Source: Cladosporium sp. IMV 00045 (Eukaryota; Ascomycota; Dothideomycetes; Cladosporiales; Cladosporiaceae). Taken from it: a DNA stretch of 31,664 nucleotides. The DNA is taken from NCBI GenBank assembly GCA_001931905.2, contig MSJI02000628.1, positions 1 to 31,664 on the forward strand. Direction: 5' to 3'. The notes beneath the pieces were generated by a model. The model ran no database searches and was not told where the DNA came from. It saw only the letters and a list, made by a program, of their open reading frames with translations. The translations under genes and the position numbers were made by a program. Below, piece after piece: positions 1 through 11,100 of the stretch. The stretch's first letter is position 1, and each line of letters begins with the position of its first letter.

Positions 1-719
1 AGGCCACAAGATCCCCGCCATTGAGAACCTCGGAGCCGCGCGCGACCAAGAATGCATTGATTTCACCGACAACGACATCACCCTCCTCACCAACTTCCCG
101 CAAAGCCCGAGACTGCAGACGCTTCTGTGCGCAAGGAATAGGATTCAGCGGATTGAGGCGAATGTTGTCAAGAGCGTGCCGGCGTTGAGCACCCTGGTCT
201 TGACGCAGAACAATGTGGCCGAGTTGGCGGATTTGGAGGTGCTCAGAGGTTTCAAGAAGTTGACATTCTTGTCGCTTGTGGAGAACCCGGTAACAAGCAA
301 AGAGGTGTGTATACTCGGGAAGACCAGCATGGCAGGGAGGAAAGACTGACACCGAATAGAACTATCGATACTGGCTTTTGTACCTTGCGCCTCAAATTCG
401 CTTCCTGGACTACCAGAAAGTTAAAGACTCGGAACGCAGCCAAGCCAAGGAACTCTTTGGCACACACGAGGCACCTACGGAGCTCGCGCAAGGCATCCTG
501 GCCGCCAGCGCAAACAAATCGATCAACTACGTCGCACCAGTTGCTAACGGCACTGCGAAGCCGTCGCGGATCACGCTCAACGACAGAGAGAAGGCGAGAG
601 TGCAGGCTCTCATCAAGAACGCGAAGTCTTTGACAGACGTCGCCCGGTTGGAGAAGGACCTCAGCGAAGGAAGGATACCCAATGGTGTTAGGGACGAGGA
701 CGTAATGGACGAGACATGA
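1..719 (+). CDS. LEA1: U2 snRNP A' (Lea1-like), C-terminal part, left end cut off
   Basis: This is the downstream part of a U2 small nuclear ribonucleoprotein A' homologue, the leucine-rich-repeat protein that pairs with U2 B'' in the spliceosomal U2 particle. The reading frame enters at base 2. Two exons are visible: 2-304 and 360-719, joined across a 55-nt intron (305-359) with GTGTGT donor, a CTGAC branch site and a TAG acceptor, in phase 0. The first exon carries LRR units (for example the segments around LCARNRIQRIE and LVLTQNNVAEL). The join restores the LRR-cap sequence NPVTSKE-NYRYWLLYLAP followed by IRFLDYQKVKDSER, which is typical of U2A'. The tail after that is about 95 residues and charged. 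The start codon and first LRRs lie outside the window. Recognition rests on family resemblance seen by eye. Confidence 0.88.
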
Positions 720-1234
720 GGATTGAGTGCTGAGGACGTTGTTTGAGAAAGAAAGAACACGAAAGCCGTGAACAGGTGTGGGAGTGCCTTTGGCCTAGGA
801 CCGCACCTAAAAATGCCGCAGTCACTGCGACTGTCACAGGCAGGATCCGCACGCCGAATCATCAAGGCCAGCGAACGGGTGGAGGAATAAGTTTCATGAA
901 GAACAGTGGCGCAATGTAGCCTTCGATCACTTTTTATACCCAGTATGCAGGGAACTGATACCATGAACAGGGCTAAACTTCCAAATTAAAAAGCCATTGG
1001 ATACATTGGTCCAAAAATAGCGCCGCAATCGATCTATCAATGCCAGGTAGTAACAACACATCATTTTGACTCGCCGTCGAACCATGTGAAAAGAAAAGCC
1101 CGAAACGAGTCCCAATCCATCCGCTTGAACGCCATCGAAAAGCAAAATACTCATACAAGAGTTCTGCCCAAATCGTACAATCTCCTGCCTCTCACAATTC
1201 AACAACCCCTATCCCTTCACCAACCCCAAAACTC
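720..1234. other. Intergenic, convergent 3' ends
   Basis: This 515-bp stretch separates the stop codon of the U2A' gene from the stop codon of the next gene, which is on the minus strand. It should hold both 3' UTRs and polyadenylation regions. I see no convincing coding frame, tRNA or repeat in it. Confidence 0.6.
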
Positions 1235-1962
1235 TCAAATCTTATTAGCAACCCTCCTCCCACCGCCCACCCCGACCTCCCCATCACTCCCATCATCCAG
1301 ACTGAAGCTCTCCCCACTCATCTTCGCCTCCACCTGCGCCGCGCTCCCCACCACCGTACGGCTGTGATCCATAAGCGCACGCATCTCATACGGACTGCCC
1401 TCCCTCGAAGCCCTCCCCACCTTCTCATACCCGCCCAAAGGCTTACTCAACGCATCCGAAATCTTGCGCGAGTGCGCCCGAATGCTGTCGCCCCAGTTAT
1501 GGCTGCCCCTGCGGCCACCGCCACCGCCACCGCCACTCTCCCCGCCAGCGCTCAAGTGGTGCCCATCGCTGCCGCGACTTTCTTTGCTCACCGGCCTCGG
1601 CGCCGGCCGCGGCGTGACGAACTGCTCGAGCGTAGGCAGCTGGGGCGCGGGACGCTCGGCGAATTGCGTCGAGGGCGAGGAGGCCAGGGGCTGCAGGCTG
1701 TGCCACATGCGGGTTGCGTCGGACTTGGCTTTCTCCCGGATCTGCTGCTGGACTTCCGGCGAGAGGCCCGGCATGGAGATGTCTTCGCGGCGGAAGTTGG
1801 TGGGGCCGGACTGGGTGTGGTTAGCTTTTTTCTGTTTGTGGGTGGTGGAGGGGGAGAGGAGGAAGAGGATGCTGAAAGACGTACAATTTGAATGGCCCTA
1901 GGCTCGTCGTTATCTTCTGCGGACCCGCCGCAGCAGTTGAGGGAGCGGAAGAAGGAGTTCAT
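1235..1962 (-). CDS. Small uncharacterised fungal protein with Cys-containing N-terminus and half-CRIB motif
   Basis: The model has two exons: 1962-1885 and 1810-1235, joined over a 74-nt intron (1884-1811; GTACGT donor, GCTAAC branch site, CAG acceptor) in phase 0. It gives 217 residues. The N-terminus MNSFFRSLNCCGG has a Cys pair that could be palmitoylated (inference). Residues 26-32 read ISGPTNF, which matches the first half of the Cdc42/Rac-binding CRIB consensus (I-S-x-P-x(2-4)-F), but the following residues RRED lack the H-x-x-H-x-G half. The motif is rebuilt exactly at the splice junction. After it come a helical segment (MPGLSPEVQQQIREKAKSDA), a proline-rich stretch, a run of seven glycines and a C-terminal charged part. 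I do not recognise a named family. A GTPase-effector role is only a guess. The start was chosen as the ATG beginning MNSFF; an in-frame upstream ATG would add a low-quality leader. Confidence 0.7.
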
Positions 1963-3217
1963 TTTGGTGGCGAAAGAGGTGGGTGGGTGGGTTGACATTT
2001 CCTGGTGAGGCTTTTGAGGTCCCGCTGAGAAATCCGAGTTGTCCAGAAGATGACGAAGGGCGGACAAGGCTGAGACTCCGGTCGATCTGAACGAGAGAGT
2101 GAAGTGTTCTCAACCTGGCCAGAAGAGGTCGGTCTCAGGTGTCAATAGCTCAGTCGATTGGCGAGACACTGGGGTGGCTGTTGAGACCCCGTACGAGCGA
2201 GAGACTCATTCACTCGCTACTGAGTGATGCGAGGAGTTGTAGGCGGGGCAAGATATCCAAGGCGTCGATGATCTTCAAAAGGAGCGACGGTGCATCAAGA
2301 GACCAATAGACAACTGGTGTTGCTGGCTAAGGTCGAAGCAGTAGCAGCAACAATAGCAGGCACCAAATCAATACAAGGCAAGACAGTCAGGCAGGCAGAC
2401 AGGCAGGCAGAGGCAAACGAGTGTATGTCAAAAGGAGGGTCGTTTTAGCGGTACACAAAACACAAGGAGAATCGCAACTTCGACAAAATGTAATCAAGAT
2501 GGGGAGAGAGTGGTAGAGATGGCAAGATGTCACAAAGGGGAGCTGCCTTCGCGACCTTGCTAGCCGGGAGATTGAGAGGTTGCGTTTCGTTTTGTCAACT
2601 CGCGTGGGAAAGTGAAGCTGTTCTTCTTTTCCTTGCGTTGTCGGTTGCCTCTGATCAGAGAGATAGGCGGGTTGGGCACATTCCTTGCGAACCCGCTGGG
2701 CTGGAATGCGTTGAATGGAGGATCATGAGATTGGTCTGCCTTGATGATCCTTCGCGACATGTGAATGTTGGAATTAGTGGTAGGGAGAGTAGAGAAAAGG
2801 GCGACATGGCAGGGGAGCGTCTGACAGACGTTTCTTTTAATGGTCAAGTTATTCATTTCTTCATTTCAGTATATTTTCTCTTCAACTCATCAAGACGAAG
2901 TTCCTTCAGGAAAGTGGGATGTCCAACTCAACATCCGCCTCGGTAGGCGTCTTGTGCTACGTGCCTTGCATGATGCCTGATCCACATGGGGATGCACGAA
3001 CGCGTCTCGCGATCCAGCACAAGTTTCAATCTCCTTCCAATGTGTCGCATCTGTCCAAGTGCAGCAGAGTGTCACATTGAAACCTTTTCTTGACTCAAAA
3101 ACTTCTTTGCAACCAATCGCCGCGTTCGACAACCCTCCCACTCAATTTGCAAACCTTGCCTATCTGCATAAGATTTCTTTTCTGCCTTGGTCCTTCTTCT
3201 TCTTCTTACCATTCTTC
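1963..3217. other. Intergenic, long 5' flank of the half-CRIB gene
   Basis: This 1.25-kb gap lies between two minus-strand genes. It holds the upstream region of the half-CRIB gene and, at its right end, the 3' flank of the aldehyde dehydrogenase gene. It contains a short CAGG/CAGA tetranucleotide repeat. Reading frames in it (for example 2527-2946 on the plus strand) have no recognisable domain and I do not call them genes. Confidence 0.5.
2384..2411. repeat. CAGG/CAGA tetranucleotide microsatellite, seven units
   Basis: Seven consecutive tetranucleotides of the form CAGN (CAGT, CAGG, CAGG, CAGA, CAGG, CAGG, CAGA) are readable. It is a short imperfect microsatellite in non-coding DNA, upstream of the half-CRIB gene. 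No function is implied. Confidence 0.85.
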
Positions 3218-4700
3218 TTAGTTAGGGTATGCCTTCTTGTGATAGCTCTTGAGCCTGCTGAACTGCTCGAAGCCGAAAATGCTAAGCGTCTGGCCCTTGC
3301 CGCTGTCCTTCCAGCCGACCCACGCGAGGTCCGGCGCCGGGTAATCGCAGCGGTTGACGAAGACCGTGCCGGCCTCGACCTTATCGGCGAGCTCGTCGCC
3401 TTTGGCAGAATCTTTCGTCCAGATCGAAGCGGTCAGACCGAACTGGCTGTCGTTCATCTTCTCCACGGCTTCCTCGTCGGACGCCACGGACATGATGGGC
3501 ACGACGGGGCCGAAGGTCTCCTCGCGCATCACGATCATGTCGTGCGTCACGTTGGTGAGCACCGTGGGGACGAAGTAGTTGCCGTCCTTGGGCGGGTTGG
3601 AGAACGTCGCGTTTTCGGGTGTGGCGTTCTTCGCGCCCTTCTTGATCGCCTCGTCGACGTGCTCCTGGATACGCTTCGCGGCGGCTTTGCTGATGACAGG
3701 GCCGACGTTGGTGGATTGGTCGAAGGGGTCGCCCAGCTTGTAGCCGGAGAGCTCCTTCTGCACGGCCTTGACGAAATCGTCGTGTACGCTCTCGTGCACG
3801 TAGATTCGCTCCAGCGAGCAGCAAGACTGACCAGAGTTGAAGACCGCACCGTCGACGATCTCTCCCGCAGCCCAGGCGAGGTCGACGTCTGGACGAACGT
3901 AGGCAGGATCTTTCCCACCAAGCTCAAGGCCAACCTTGCAATCGACTCTGCCCGCCGCGGCCTTCTGCACCGCAAGACCACCGGCGACAGAGCCAGTGAA
4001 GCAGACGAGAGAAATCTCAGGTGCTTGGACGAGCTGCTCAACCTTGCTGAAGTCACCGCAGTGGAAAACCTGGAAAACGTCCTCGTCCAAACCAGCGTCG
4101 ATGAAAGCCTTCTGCATCGCCTCGACGACAAGCGGGGTCTGAGGCGAGGGCTTGACGATCACGCTGTTGCCGGAGAGAAGCGCGGGGAGGAGGGAGTTGA
4201 CGAAAGTGAGGTAGGGGTACTGGTATTCAAGTCAGTCGTTGAAACCTCCAGGGTAGACATACGCATGGAAACAATGGCATGAAGAGAGAACTCACATTCC
4301 ACGGCACGATAATAAGAACAGGCCCCAACGGCACCTTCCTAACAAACCTCTCGAACCCCTCCTCCTTCTCACCGGGCGTATCCTCAAACGCCCTATCACA
4401 AATCTTCAACAAATACTCCCCCCTCGCAACAGCAGTCGAGACCTCCTTGCCCGTGTACGCGATGGGCCGGCCCATCTGCTCGGTGATCTCGCGCGCCAGC
4501 TCATCCTGCCTTTGCGAGACGAGATCGATGGCTTTCTTGACGATCCTCTTGCGCTCGGCGAGAGGCGTTTCGCGGAAGCGCAGGAAGGCTTTGTATGCGG
4601 TTTTGGGCAGGGAGGCGAGTTGGGAGTCGTCGGGGCCGTGGCGGGTGACGACGGGTTGGTTGGTGGTGGGGGAGATGGTGGTGATTGTTTCGGCGGGCAT
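3218..4700 (-). CDS. NAD(P)-dependent aldehyde dehydrogenase (ALDH superfamily)
   Basis: This enzyme oxidises an aldehyde to the acid using NAD(P). There are two exons: 4700-4296 and 4219-3218, joined over a 76-nt intron (4295-4220; GTGAGT donor, CTGAC branch site, CAG acceptor), giving 468 residues. The join falls inside the conserved PWN-YPYL motif, so the catalytic-site Asn is residue 135 at the exon end. Other ALDH landmarks: cofactor Lys158 in VIVKPSPQTP, the FTGSVAGG nucleotide-binding turn, general-base Glu234 in LELGGKDP, nucleophile Cys268 in NSGQSC, and EETFGPVVPI near residue 365. The C-terminus (FGFEQFSRLKSYHKKAYPN) is of the type found in fungal enzymes annotated as succinate-semialdehyde or broad aldehyde dehydrogenases. 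The substrate cannot be settled from sequence alone. There is no targeting signal, so it is probably cytosolic. Confidence 0.93.
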
Positions 4701-4972
4701 GGTTTGTTGTTTTGAAGAGGGGGGAACTTGTTGGATTGAGAAGAGAGGGAAGTCAGGAGGAAAGGGAACGTAGGAGGTAGGAGATTTGATGTGTGATGAG
4801 AGTGGCTAATCTTTGGAAGCATGCCCGCCATTGATACGCTCGCCCCTCCACCCTCCACCTCATTACGTCGCTGGACCCCACGTCAAAGGCCGACAGCGGA
4901 TATTGATTGCATTGACTTTGCAAAAAATAAGTTAATATAATCAATTGTTTGTAGCTTGACATCATAAAATCA

Positions 4973-5044
4973 GGCCGGCTGGCCCAATGGCAAGGCGCTT
5001 GACTACGAATCAAGAGATTGCAGGTTCGATCCCTGCGTCGGTCA
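4973..5044 (+). tRNA. trnR(acg): tRNA-Arg (anticodon ACG)
   Basis: The 72-nt sequence folds as a cloverleaf without an intron. The acceptor stem is 4973-4979 with 5037-5043 (seven pairs, two of them G-U), with A5044 as discriminator. The D arm is short (GCC/GGC), the anticodon stem is CTTGA/TCAAG with loop CTACGAA, so the anticodon is ACG (read as ICG, Arg CGN codons). The T arm is GCAGG-TTCGATC-CCTGC. Internal A box (TGGCCCAATGGC) and B box (GGTTCGATCC) are present. A run of four T (5051-5054) seven bases after the gene is the likely Pol III terminator. It lies about 270 bp upstream of the divergent aldehyde dehydrogenase start. Confidence 0.95.
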
Positions 5045-5050
5045 AATTTC

Positions 5051-5054
5051 TTTT
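5051..5054 (+). terminator. RNA polymerase III T-run terminator for tRNA-Arg
   Basis: TTTT begins seven bases after the discriminator base of the tRNA, the usual position of a Pol III stop signal. Confidence 0.6.
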
Positions 5055-5594
5055 GCACTTGTACAGTACATCACTCAGACCTGAATAGTTTCACTCTTTT
5101 GCTTTTGAAATTTGTTGTGAAGGGTAAAGTAAATGGACGACACTAGAAGTCGAAAACGCTGCTGTTTCAAAGTCATGTCTTTAAGACACAAGAACCGCAG
5201 TACGCTGCTTGGAGGGATATAAAAGCAACACATCATGGTGTCTCTTCAAGATGGTGCCCTCAATGTTTTGTAGCGTCGATCGAATAAATGTACCTAAGCA
5301 ATTCAGATCAATCATCACATTGATAAAATCTATATTCCATTCGTTCAAGCAATATCTTTCGTAATCAAATGAAAATTTCGCTCTGAAGACAGCAAACGCC
5401 ATGCTAGTACATCACAACAGGCCATTTCGTCAACACGCGCACACACACACGCTCGTAAATGCATATACGCTTTAATCCAATTGAACATCCACGCGGCACG
5501 TGTCGTTCCATACCAAGAGCGACCACCAAAAACCGACTCATACTTCCATTCCCAGAGACGAACAAGTAAGTAATCCCCTTTCAAATCACCCACT
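5055..5594. other. Intergenic between tRNA-Arg and the 3' end of the DCAF7-like gene
   Basis: The first half is AT-rich and the second half has a short CA repeat (about 5436-5450). It should contain the 3' UTR of the minus-strand WD40 gene. Frames here are short and without recognisable domains, and I see no gene. Confidence 0.5.
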
Positions 5595-7576
5595 TCACAG
5601 CTTGACGCCCCAAACGCCCCTCCCAGCACAAACACCGAGCCAATCGCCCCCCTGCGCCGTCAACATGCTCTCGGGCGCGAAACTGACGTTTGCGACTTCA
5701 TACTCGGAGCGCCAGCTAGAACTGGGGCCTTTGACGGGAATGTCTCCCGGGTTCGCGCCATTTCCGTTCAAGCTAGGAAGCGCGGCCTGGTTTTCGGAAT
5801 TGATCAAGTCCCAGGTCATGACGAGGGAGTCGTCGCCGCCGGAGGCAAGCAGGCCGCGCTTGTGCGGCGACCATTCGATGCTGTTGAGGTTGCCCTGGTG
5901 GCCGCGCAGTTCGAGCAGCGCGGTGCCTGGCTGGCGCACGTCCAGGATGCGGATCAGGTTGCTGTCGGCCGCGAAGGTGGCGAGCATGTGTGAGTCGAAG
6001 GGGGAGGCGGCGAGGCGGAGGAGGGGTTGTGAGGGCGCCATGGCGCTGGATTTGGTGGGGGAGGAGCTGGAGGGGGAGGTGGCTGGGTTGAGGGAGTTTG
6101 GTTAGTTTGGGAAGGATTCAGGTTAGGGGGTGATGTCGGGGCCTTTTTCTTACATTTGTCGTTCTTCTCGGCAGGCTCGTAGATGATGGTAGAATGCTCG
6201 AGGCTACGCAGGTCGAACATTCTGACGCTTCCATCTGCGCCACAGCTGACGAAAACGTCTACGCTGTTCGAGCAGAAGCGCACGTCGAAGACCTCCTTGT
6301 CGTGGGCGATGAGTTGTGTTTTTGCGGTGAGTGTTGGGATGTCCCAGATAGTGCAGGTGGTGTCGATGGAGGAAGTGATGATGAGCTTTGGCGAGAGCTT
6401 GTTCCAGTCCAGAGATGTCAAAGGCGCGGTATGTTCGGGCGTCTTACTGTTGGACAACAAAGCCAATGGCTGGAGTTTCTGAGGTGCAGGCTCACGGGTA
6501 TTTGCGTTCGCGCTGCGATTGATGTTGTTGGTCATTGTGTTCGCCGTCGAGGGCAGGCTCCACAGTCTGAGATGGTCTCCACTCGTAGCCAGAAGGTCTG
6601 TGTATGGTTTTGTCGCACTAGGTGGCTCCCACAACAGTCGCGTTACCGGATATGCGCAAGTTGCCTCTGCCACTTTTGTGTATTCCAGCCCGTACGGCGA
6701 TTGACCAGGGCCAGTGACATCCTGAGGCACGATGTTCGTGTCCAAGATCTGAATGAAGTTATGCGGGTCCTCCAGATAACTTCCGACCGCCATTTTGCCT
6801 GCGCTGCTCCCACCTCCTTGCACCGGCCATGAGCACCAGTCGAATGCATACGTCGCGAACGGAGCCATGTAGTTGGAATTGGTAGGCGCATCATTGTAGC
6901 TCAACAGCATGTTCGTACCCATCGCCGGTTCCTGAGCATCGGAGACTGTCCGTGATCGAATGTCTGTGAGGTTCAGAGGGCTGTGAGAGGGTGCACCCGG
7001 CGTGCCTGAGCTCATTGCATTGTATGCTTTTGGATTTGACGAGCCCGGCGTCTGCGTGGGCGTCTGATTGAAGGGGATGTACTTCTGGCCAGTCGAAGAA
7101 AGCGCGTCCATGCCTGCAGGACTGCTGCGCGAATGGCTGTGTTGAGTGTTTGAGCGCGAAGGTGGTTGTGAGGACTGGGTGTACTGCTGCGCGTTCGTCT
7201 GAATGGGATGCGGTTGCATGTTCGTCGCCGAGCCGGGCGCAGTAGAGCTGGCTGCCGACCTAACGTTCGCGCCGGCACCTGGTTGCAAGGAACCAGGGAC
7301 GTTGCTCACGCCGGCGCTAGACGAAGGATGAGCGCTGCCGGGCTGAGAGGCACTGTGCTGGGGCGTCGCTTGGTGAAGGTTGAAAGAAGGCGGAGGGTTG
7401 GCAGAGTAGGGTTGCTGCGGTTGCTGATAGGCTTGCGGTGTATACTGTAGAGGCGGCGCATTCGAGGGTAGTCTATTGTGAGCGGGCTGGCGACGAGGTG
7501 TATTGTAATCAGCAGTACCAGGGGTGGTGGTGGGCGGGGCTCCAGGCTCCAGGCTCATGCGGTCGGGGTGCTGCAT
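5595..7576 (-). CDS. DCAF7: DCAF7/WDR68 (HAN11)-type WD40 protein with long disordered N-terminus
   Basis: There are two exons: 7576-6154 and 6082-5595, joined over a 71-nt intron (6153-6083; GTAAGA donor, CTAAC branch site, CAG acceptor, phase 1), giving 636 residues. The first 240 or so are Pro/Gln/Ser/Asn-rich and probably disordered. From there the sequence follows the DCAF7 family: FATYAFDWCSWP, then YLEDPHNFIQILD, YPVTRLLWEP, LTSLDWNKLSPKLIITSSIDTTCTIWDI, IAHDKEVFDVRF and GADGSVRMFDLR. The second exon has GNLNSIEWSPHKRGLLASGGDDSLVMTWDL and ends with WLGVCAGRGVWGVKL. In animals and plants this protein is a scaffold for DYRK kinases and a Cul4-DDB1 receptor; that role here is inference from family. 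Animal members are about 340 residues, so the N-terminal extension is unusual. The first in-frame ATG is at 7576; the frame stays open about 290 nt further upstream but without an ATG. Confidence 0.87.
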
Positions 7577-8106
7577 GATTTCGGCGTGGTCGAACGGGCG
7601 GGTCAGGGGCGGTGGTGAGGTGGTATAGCCTGAACCCAATCTCGCTCTCTCCCAATATGTGGCTGGTGTTGGTGGTGGTGGTGGTGGTGCTTGCTCGCTT
7701 GCTTGTGCTGCTGCTGCTGCTTCTTTGGTGGAAGCCCGACCGCCGACCAACGCCGAACTTTGGGCAGCAGGGTAGAAGTGCCGATCTTTCGTGGGTATGA
7801 ATAACACCAGTGAGGAGCAATTGTTATTTTCGTCGGATTGAAGGTCTGCTTGACCTGGTTGTTATAGCCAATTTTCCGTCATGCGCCGAAGAAGGTGTCT
7901 TGACAATGTTGTGGCATCCTCACTCCAATAGTTCCATAGCTGAGGGAGCCGGCGTGGACTGGCTTTCACTTCAAAGATGACTGGTGCAGGTGCCTCGAGA
8001 CTAGCTGTCAGTCAGATCCTCGAAGCCTTTTCACTACTTATGTTGTATCTTTTCAACATCGCCACTCGTTTTTTCCAGCAATTGAGCATTGACGATTGCC
8101 TGCTCA
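7577..8106. promoter_or_regulatory. Shared divergent promoter region of the two WD40 genes
   Basis: These 530 bp separate two start codons facing away from each other, so both promoters must lie here. A CCAAT pentamer is visible near 7925. The left part (7577-about 7866) continues the reading frame of the minus-strand gene without ATG and with protein-like composition, so it may be 5' UTR or partly coding. No TATA box is obvious. Confidence 0.5.
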
Positions 8107-11100
8107 ATGAGCGCTCAACTTGCGCTCTCCGAGCTTCACCATGAGCATCATCAAGTGCCAGTGACTGCTCTCGAATTTTACTCTGAGGCTCTTCTTCTGG
8201 CTGGCGAGGGTACGGACCTTGTTGCGTACAATACCACCGACAGAACTTCAGTGGGATCTATTCGGATTTTCCGATCTCAGGCCATCCATGAAATCTTGTG
8301 CAATCGTCGGAGCAACCAAGACGTCGTTGTCTACGGTGGCAGTCTGATTGCCTTCGTCAGACTACACAAAAGCCAAAATGGAAATGTCGACTTCCACATT
8401 TTAGACGTAAAAGATGTAGGAGACTGGATCTTTGACGCAGCCTTTCCACCAACCCAGGATCGTGAGACCGCGACGAGTATAGCACTCATCACTGCCCACA
8501 ATGCGCTTGTGAAGTGCACTTTCGAAATATCGACTCTGGACGGTACCGACAGAGTGACCACTTCTCCCGAGACCATCGTCCCTGGTTCAAATTGCATCTT
8601 GTACTGTGCTCACATCTCCTGGCTGAGTGACTCTCTCTGTCTCATTGCTTCAGGTACTGCCTTTGGAGACATCATTGTGTGGTCTTCTTCCTTCGACTCG
8701 GATCAAGACTCCAGTGCAAAGACTCATCACATATTTCCAGCGCACGAGGGCTCAGTCTTCGGCGTCGAGATCTCGAAAACTCTGCATCAAGATATCCTGG
8801 GAGGGCCTACTCGGGTACTTGCCAGCTGCAGTGATGACAGGACTCTGCGTCTCTGGAACATCTCCGATCTGAGCTGCCAGAGTCCAAGTCTGACAGACAT
8901 ACAACGAGAGACTGGTTTTGGTTCGACGGACGAGAACAATGCGTACGCTCCACCATTGTTAGCCAAAGCTATGGGCCATATCTCGCGTATATGGACTGTG
9001 AAGTTCGCATTCGACGAAGCCACCAGCGATAAATCAAGAAGTTTGCCTTCGGAAATATCATCATTCGCTCTTCTATCTTTCGGAGAAGACGCCACTCGGA
9101 TCACATGGAGGATCAAGACAACCCGCGACGAAGATCGACCGCAATACGAATTACGTCAAACTCGAGTACAACCCCTGCATTCAGGAAAAAACGTCTGGTC
9201 GACCACAGTGGAAGATCAGCGCTGTGCGACTGGCGGCGCCGATGGGTCTATCTCTTTGATGGCGTCTATCGCAGACAGCTCTGATATCTTCGAGATCAGT
9301 GATGACCTTCTTCACTTACCTCCTGAGGACACCTACGGCCCTTCCAAGGACATCTTCAAATCATATGCGTTCGTTTCTCGGGATACCCTCATAGCCACTA
9401 CGGCTCGTGGTCGCATAGTAGCTTTGACTTTGAATGAAGATGGCACCACTGATCTGGAGCCACATGGCGGGTATCCGAGTCTAAAGTCCTTCTCGATGGT
9501 GGCTAGCGCGTTTGGCGTAGCCTTTATCGCGGGCATCGGTGGTCTGGTGCATGTTTGGCCGCGACAAAGAGGCCGATGTGCTTCTATTGCCACATTATCC
9601 GGAAAGGTAGCCGGGATCTTTATCAGTGAGCCTTTCAGTGGCCCTGGTGGAGATGAATTGGTGATACCTAGCATTCTAGTCACCACGGTCGGATCCAGCA
9701 CTGCGAAGCTGACCGACATAAACGCCACTTATGACGGTGAAGAGTTTGATAAGTACAATACCCGGCATCGAATCTTGCAGCTACCTATTGGATTCATTGT
9801 AACGAGCTTTCAGCTCGTGAGATGCGGGAATGCCGATTTCGCTGTTGTGGGCTCACGAAACGGATCGTTGGCTGTGTTTCCTCTACTAGAGGCGGAAGAT
9901 GGACAACAAATCACACAAACTCAGATGGTGCAAGGCTGCCATGGCAAAGATGCGGTCACAGCAATGATGTGGAAAGCAGGCGCTGAATCAGGATATCTGT
10001 TTTCCACTGGCCGGGATGGCACGTATGCTGTACACCAACTGACCTGCCAAAACTTGCAACTGTTGTTTGAACGAGTCCATCAATTGGAGCTTCCTTTCGG
10101 ACCGAACATCGAGGGACTCGCCATCGACGACGACAACCACCTGCGCGTGTGGGGTTTCAAAAGCAAGAATTTCGTTGTCCACGATGCAACGCTGCAGCAA
10201 GATGTGACCACGATACAGTGTGGAGGAGTTCACCGCAATTGGGCTTACGAATCAAGTGCCACCGGTGGTGTCTTCGCCTGGACAAAAGCCTCAACTCTCA
10301 TGCGGACCTCCCAGTCAGAGCTCTCGCACCGATCGATCCACGCTGGAGGACACGGCAGAGAAATCAAATCAGTGGCAGTCTCGACAGGTCACCATCACAT
10401 CATCGCCACCGGAGCTGAGGATACCGATATCAAACTCTTCACCTATTCATCGCGAGAAGGATTTACATGTCTTCAAACGCTCCGAAAACACAACACTGGA
10501 ATACAACACTTGCAATGGTCTGCAGACGGCCGCTATCTCTTCTCCAGCGGCGGCTTTGAGGAGTTTCATGTCTGGCATGTGTCTTACGATGTGCCGCTTG
10601 TCGGCATCGGGGTCCTGTGTGAGTCTTCCCACCCCAGAACCGCAGCGTCTGATCTGAGGATCATGGGCTTCGATGCGGTCGAGCGAAGCAGAGGTGAAAA
10701 CCAATCCGCTGGTTTCGACATCACTACGGTTTACTCCGACTCTTCAATGAAGCATTGGTGCTACGAAAACAAGACTTGGAAGTTGTTGGCGTCAGGTGAA
10801 TACCTTACTGCATGCTTGACCAACGTGATGCATCTTCCATTGCTTGAAGATCCCTCGAGTGCTGGGACTATGTTGACCACGGCAACTGATGGGCACATTG
10901 CGTCTTGGGACACTGCATCGACCGAGCAAATCACCTGGCAGCGAAGATACAAAGTCCATCAAAACGCAATCCTCGACGTATCCACCCAAACGCTAGACGA
11001 TGGATCCACACTGCTCGTGACTGCAAGCGACGACAACGGTATTGGTATCTCACGCGTCAATGCGGATGGCGAGGTATCGACACTTCTTATACCTCGTGCC

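Noticed and set aside
2527..2946. 139-codon frame on the plus strand in the intergenic region
   Set aside because: No domain, no splice or family support, and the sequence looks like random translation.
3059..4282. 407-codon open frame on the plus strand opposite the aldehyde dehydrogenase
   Set aside because: It is antisense to strongly recognised ALDH motifs, and low-complexity residues reflect the reverse complement of biased codons.
5441..5450. Short CA repeat
   Set aside because: It is too short to be more than a chance dinucleotide run.
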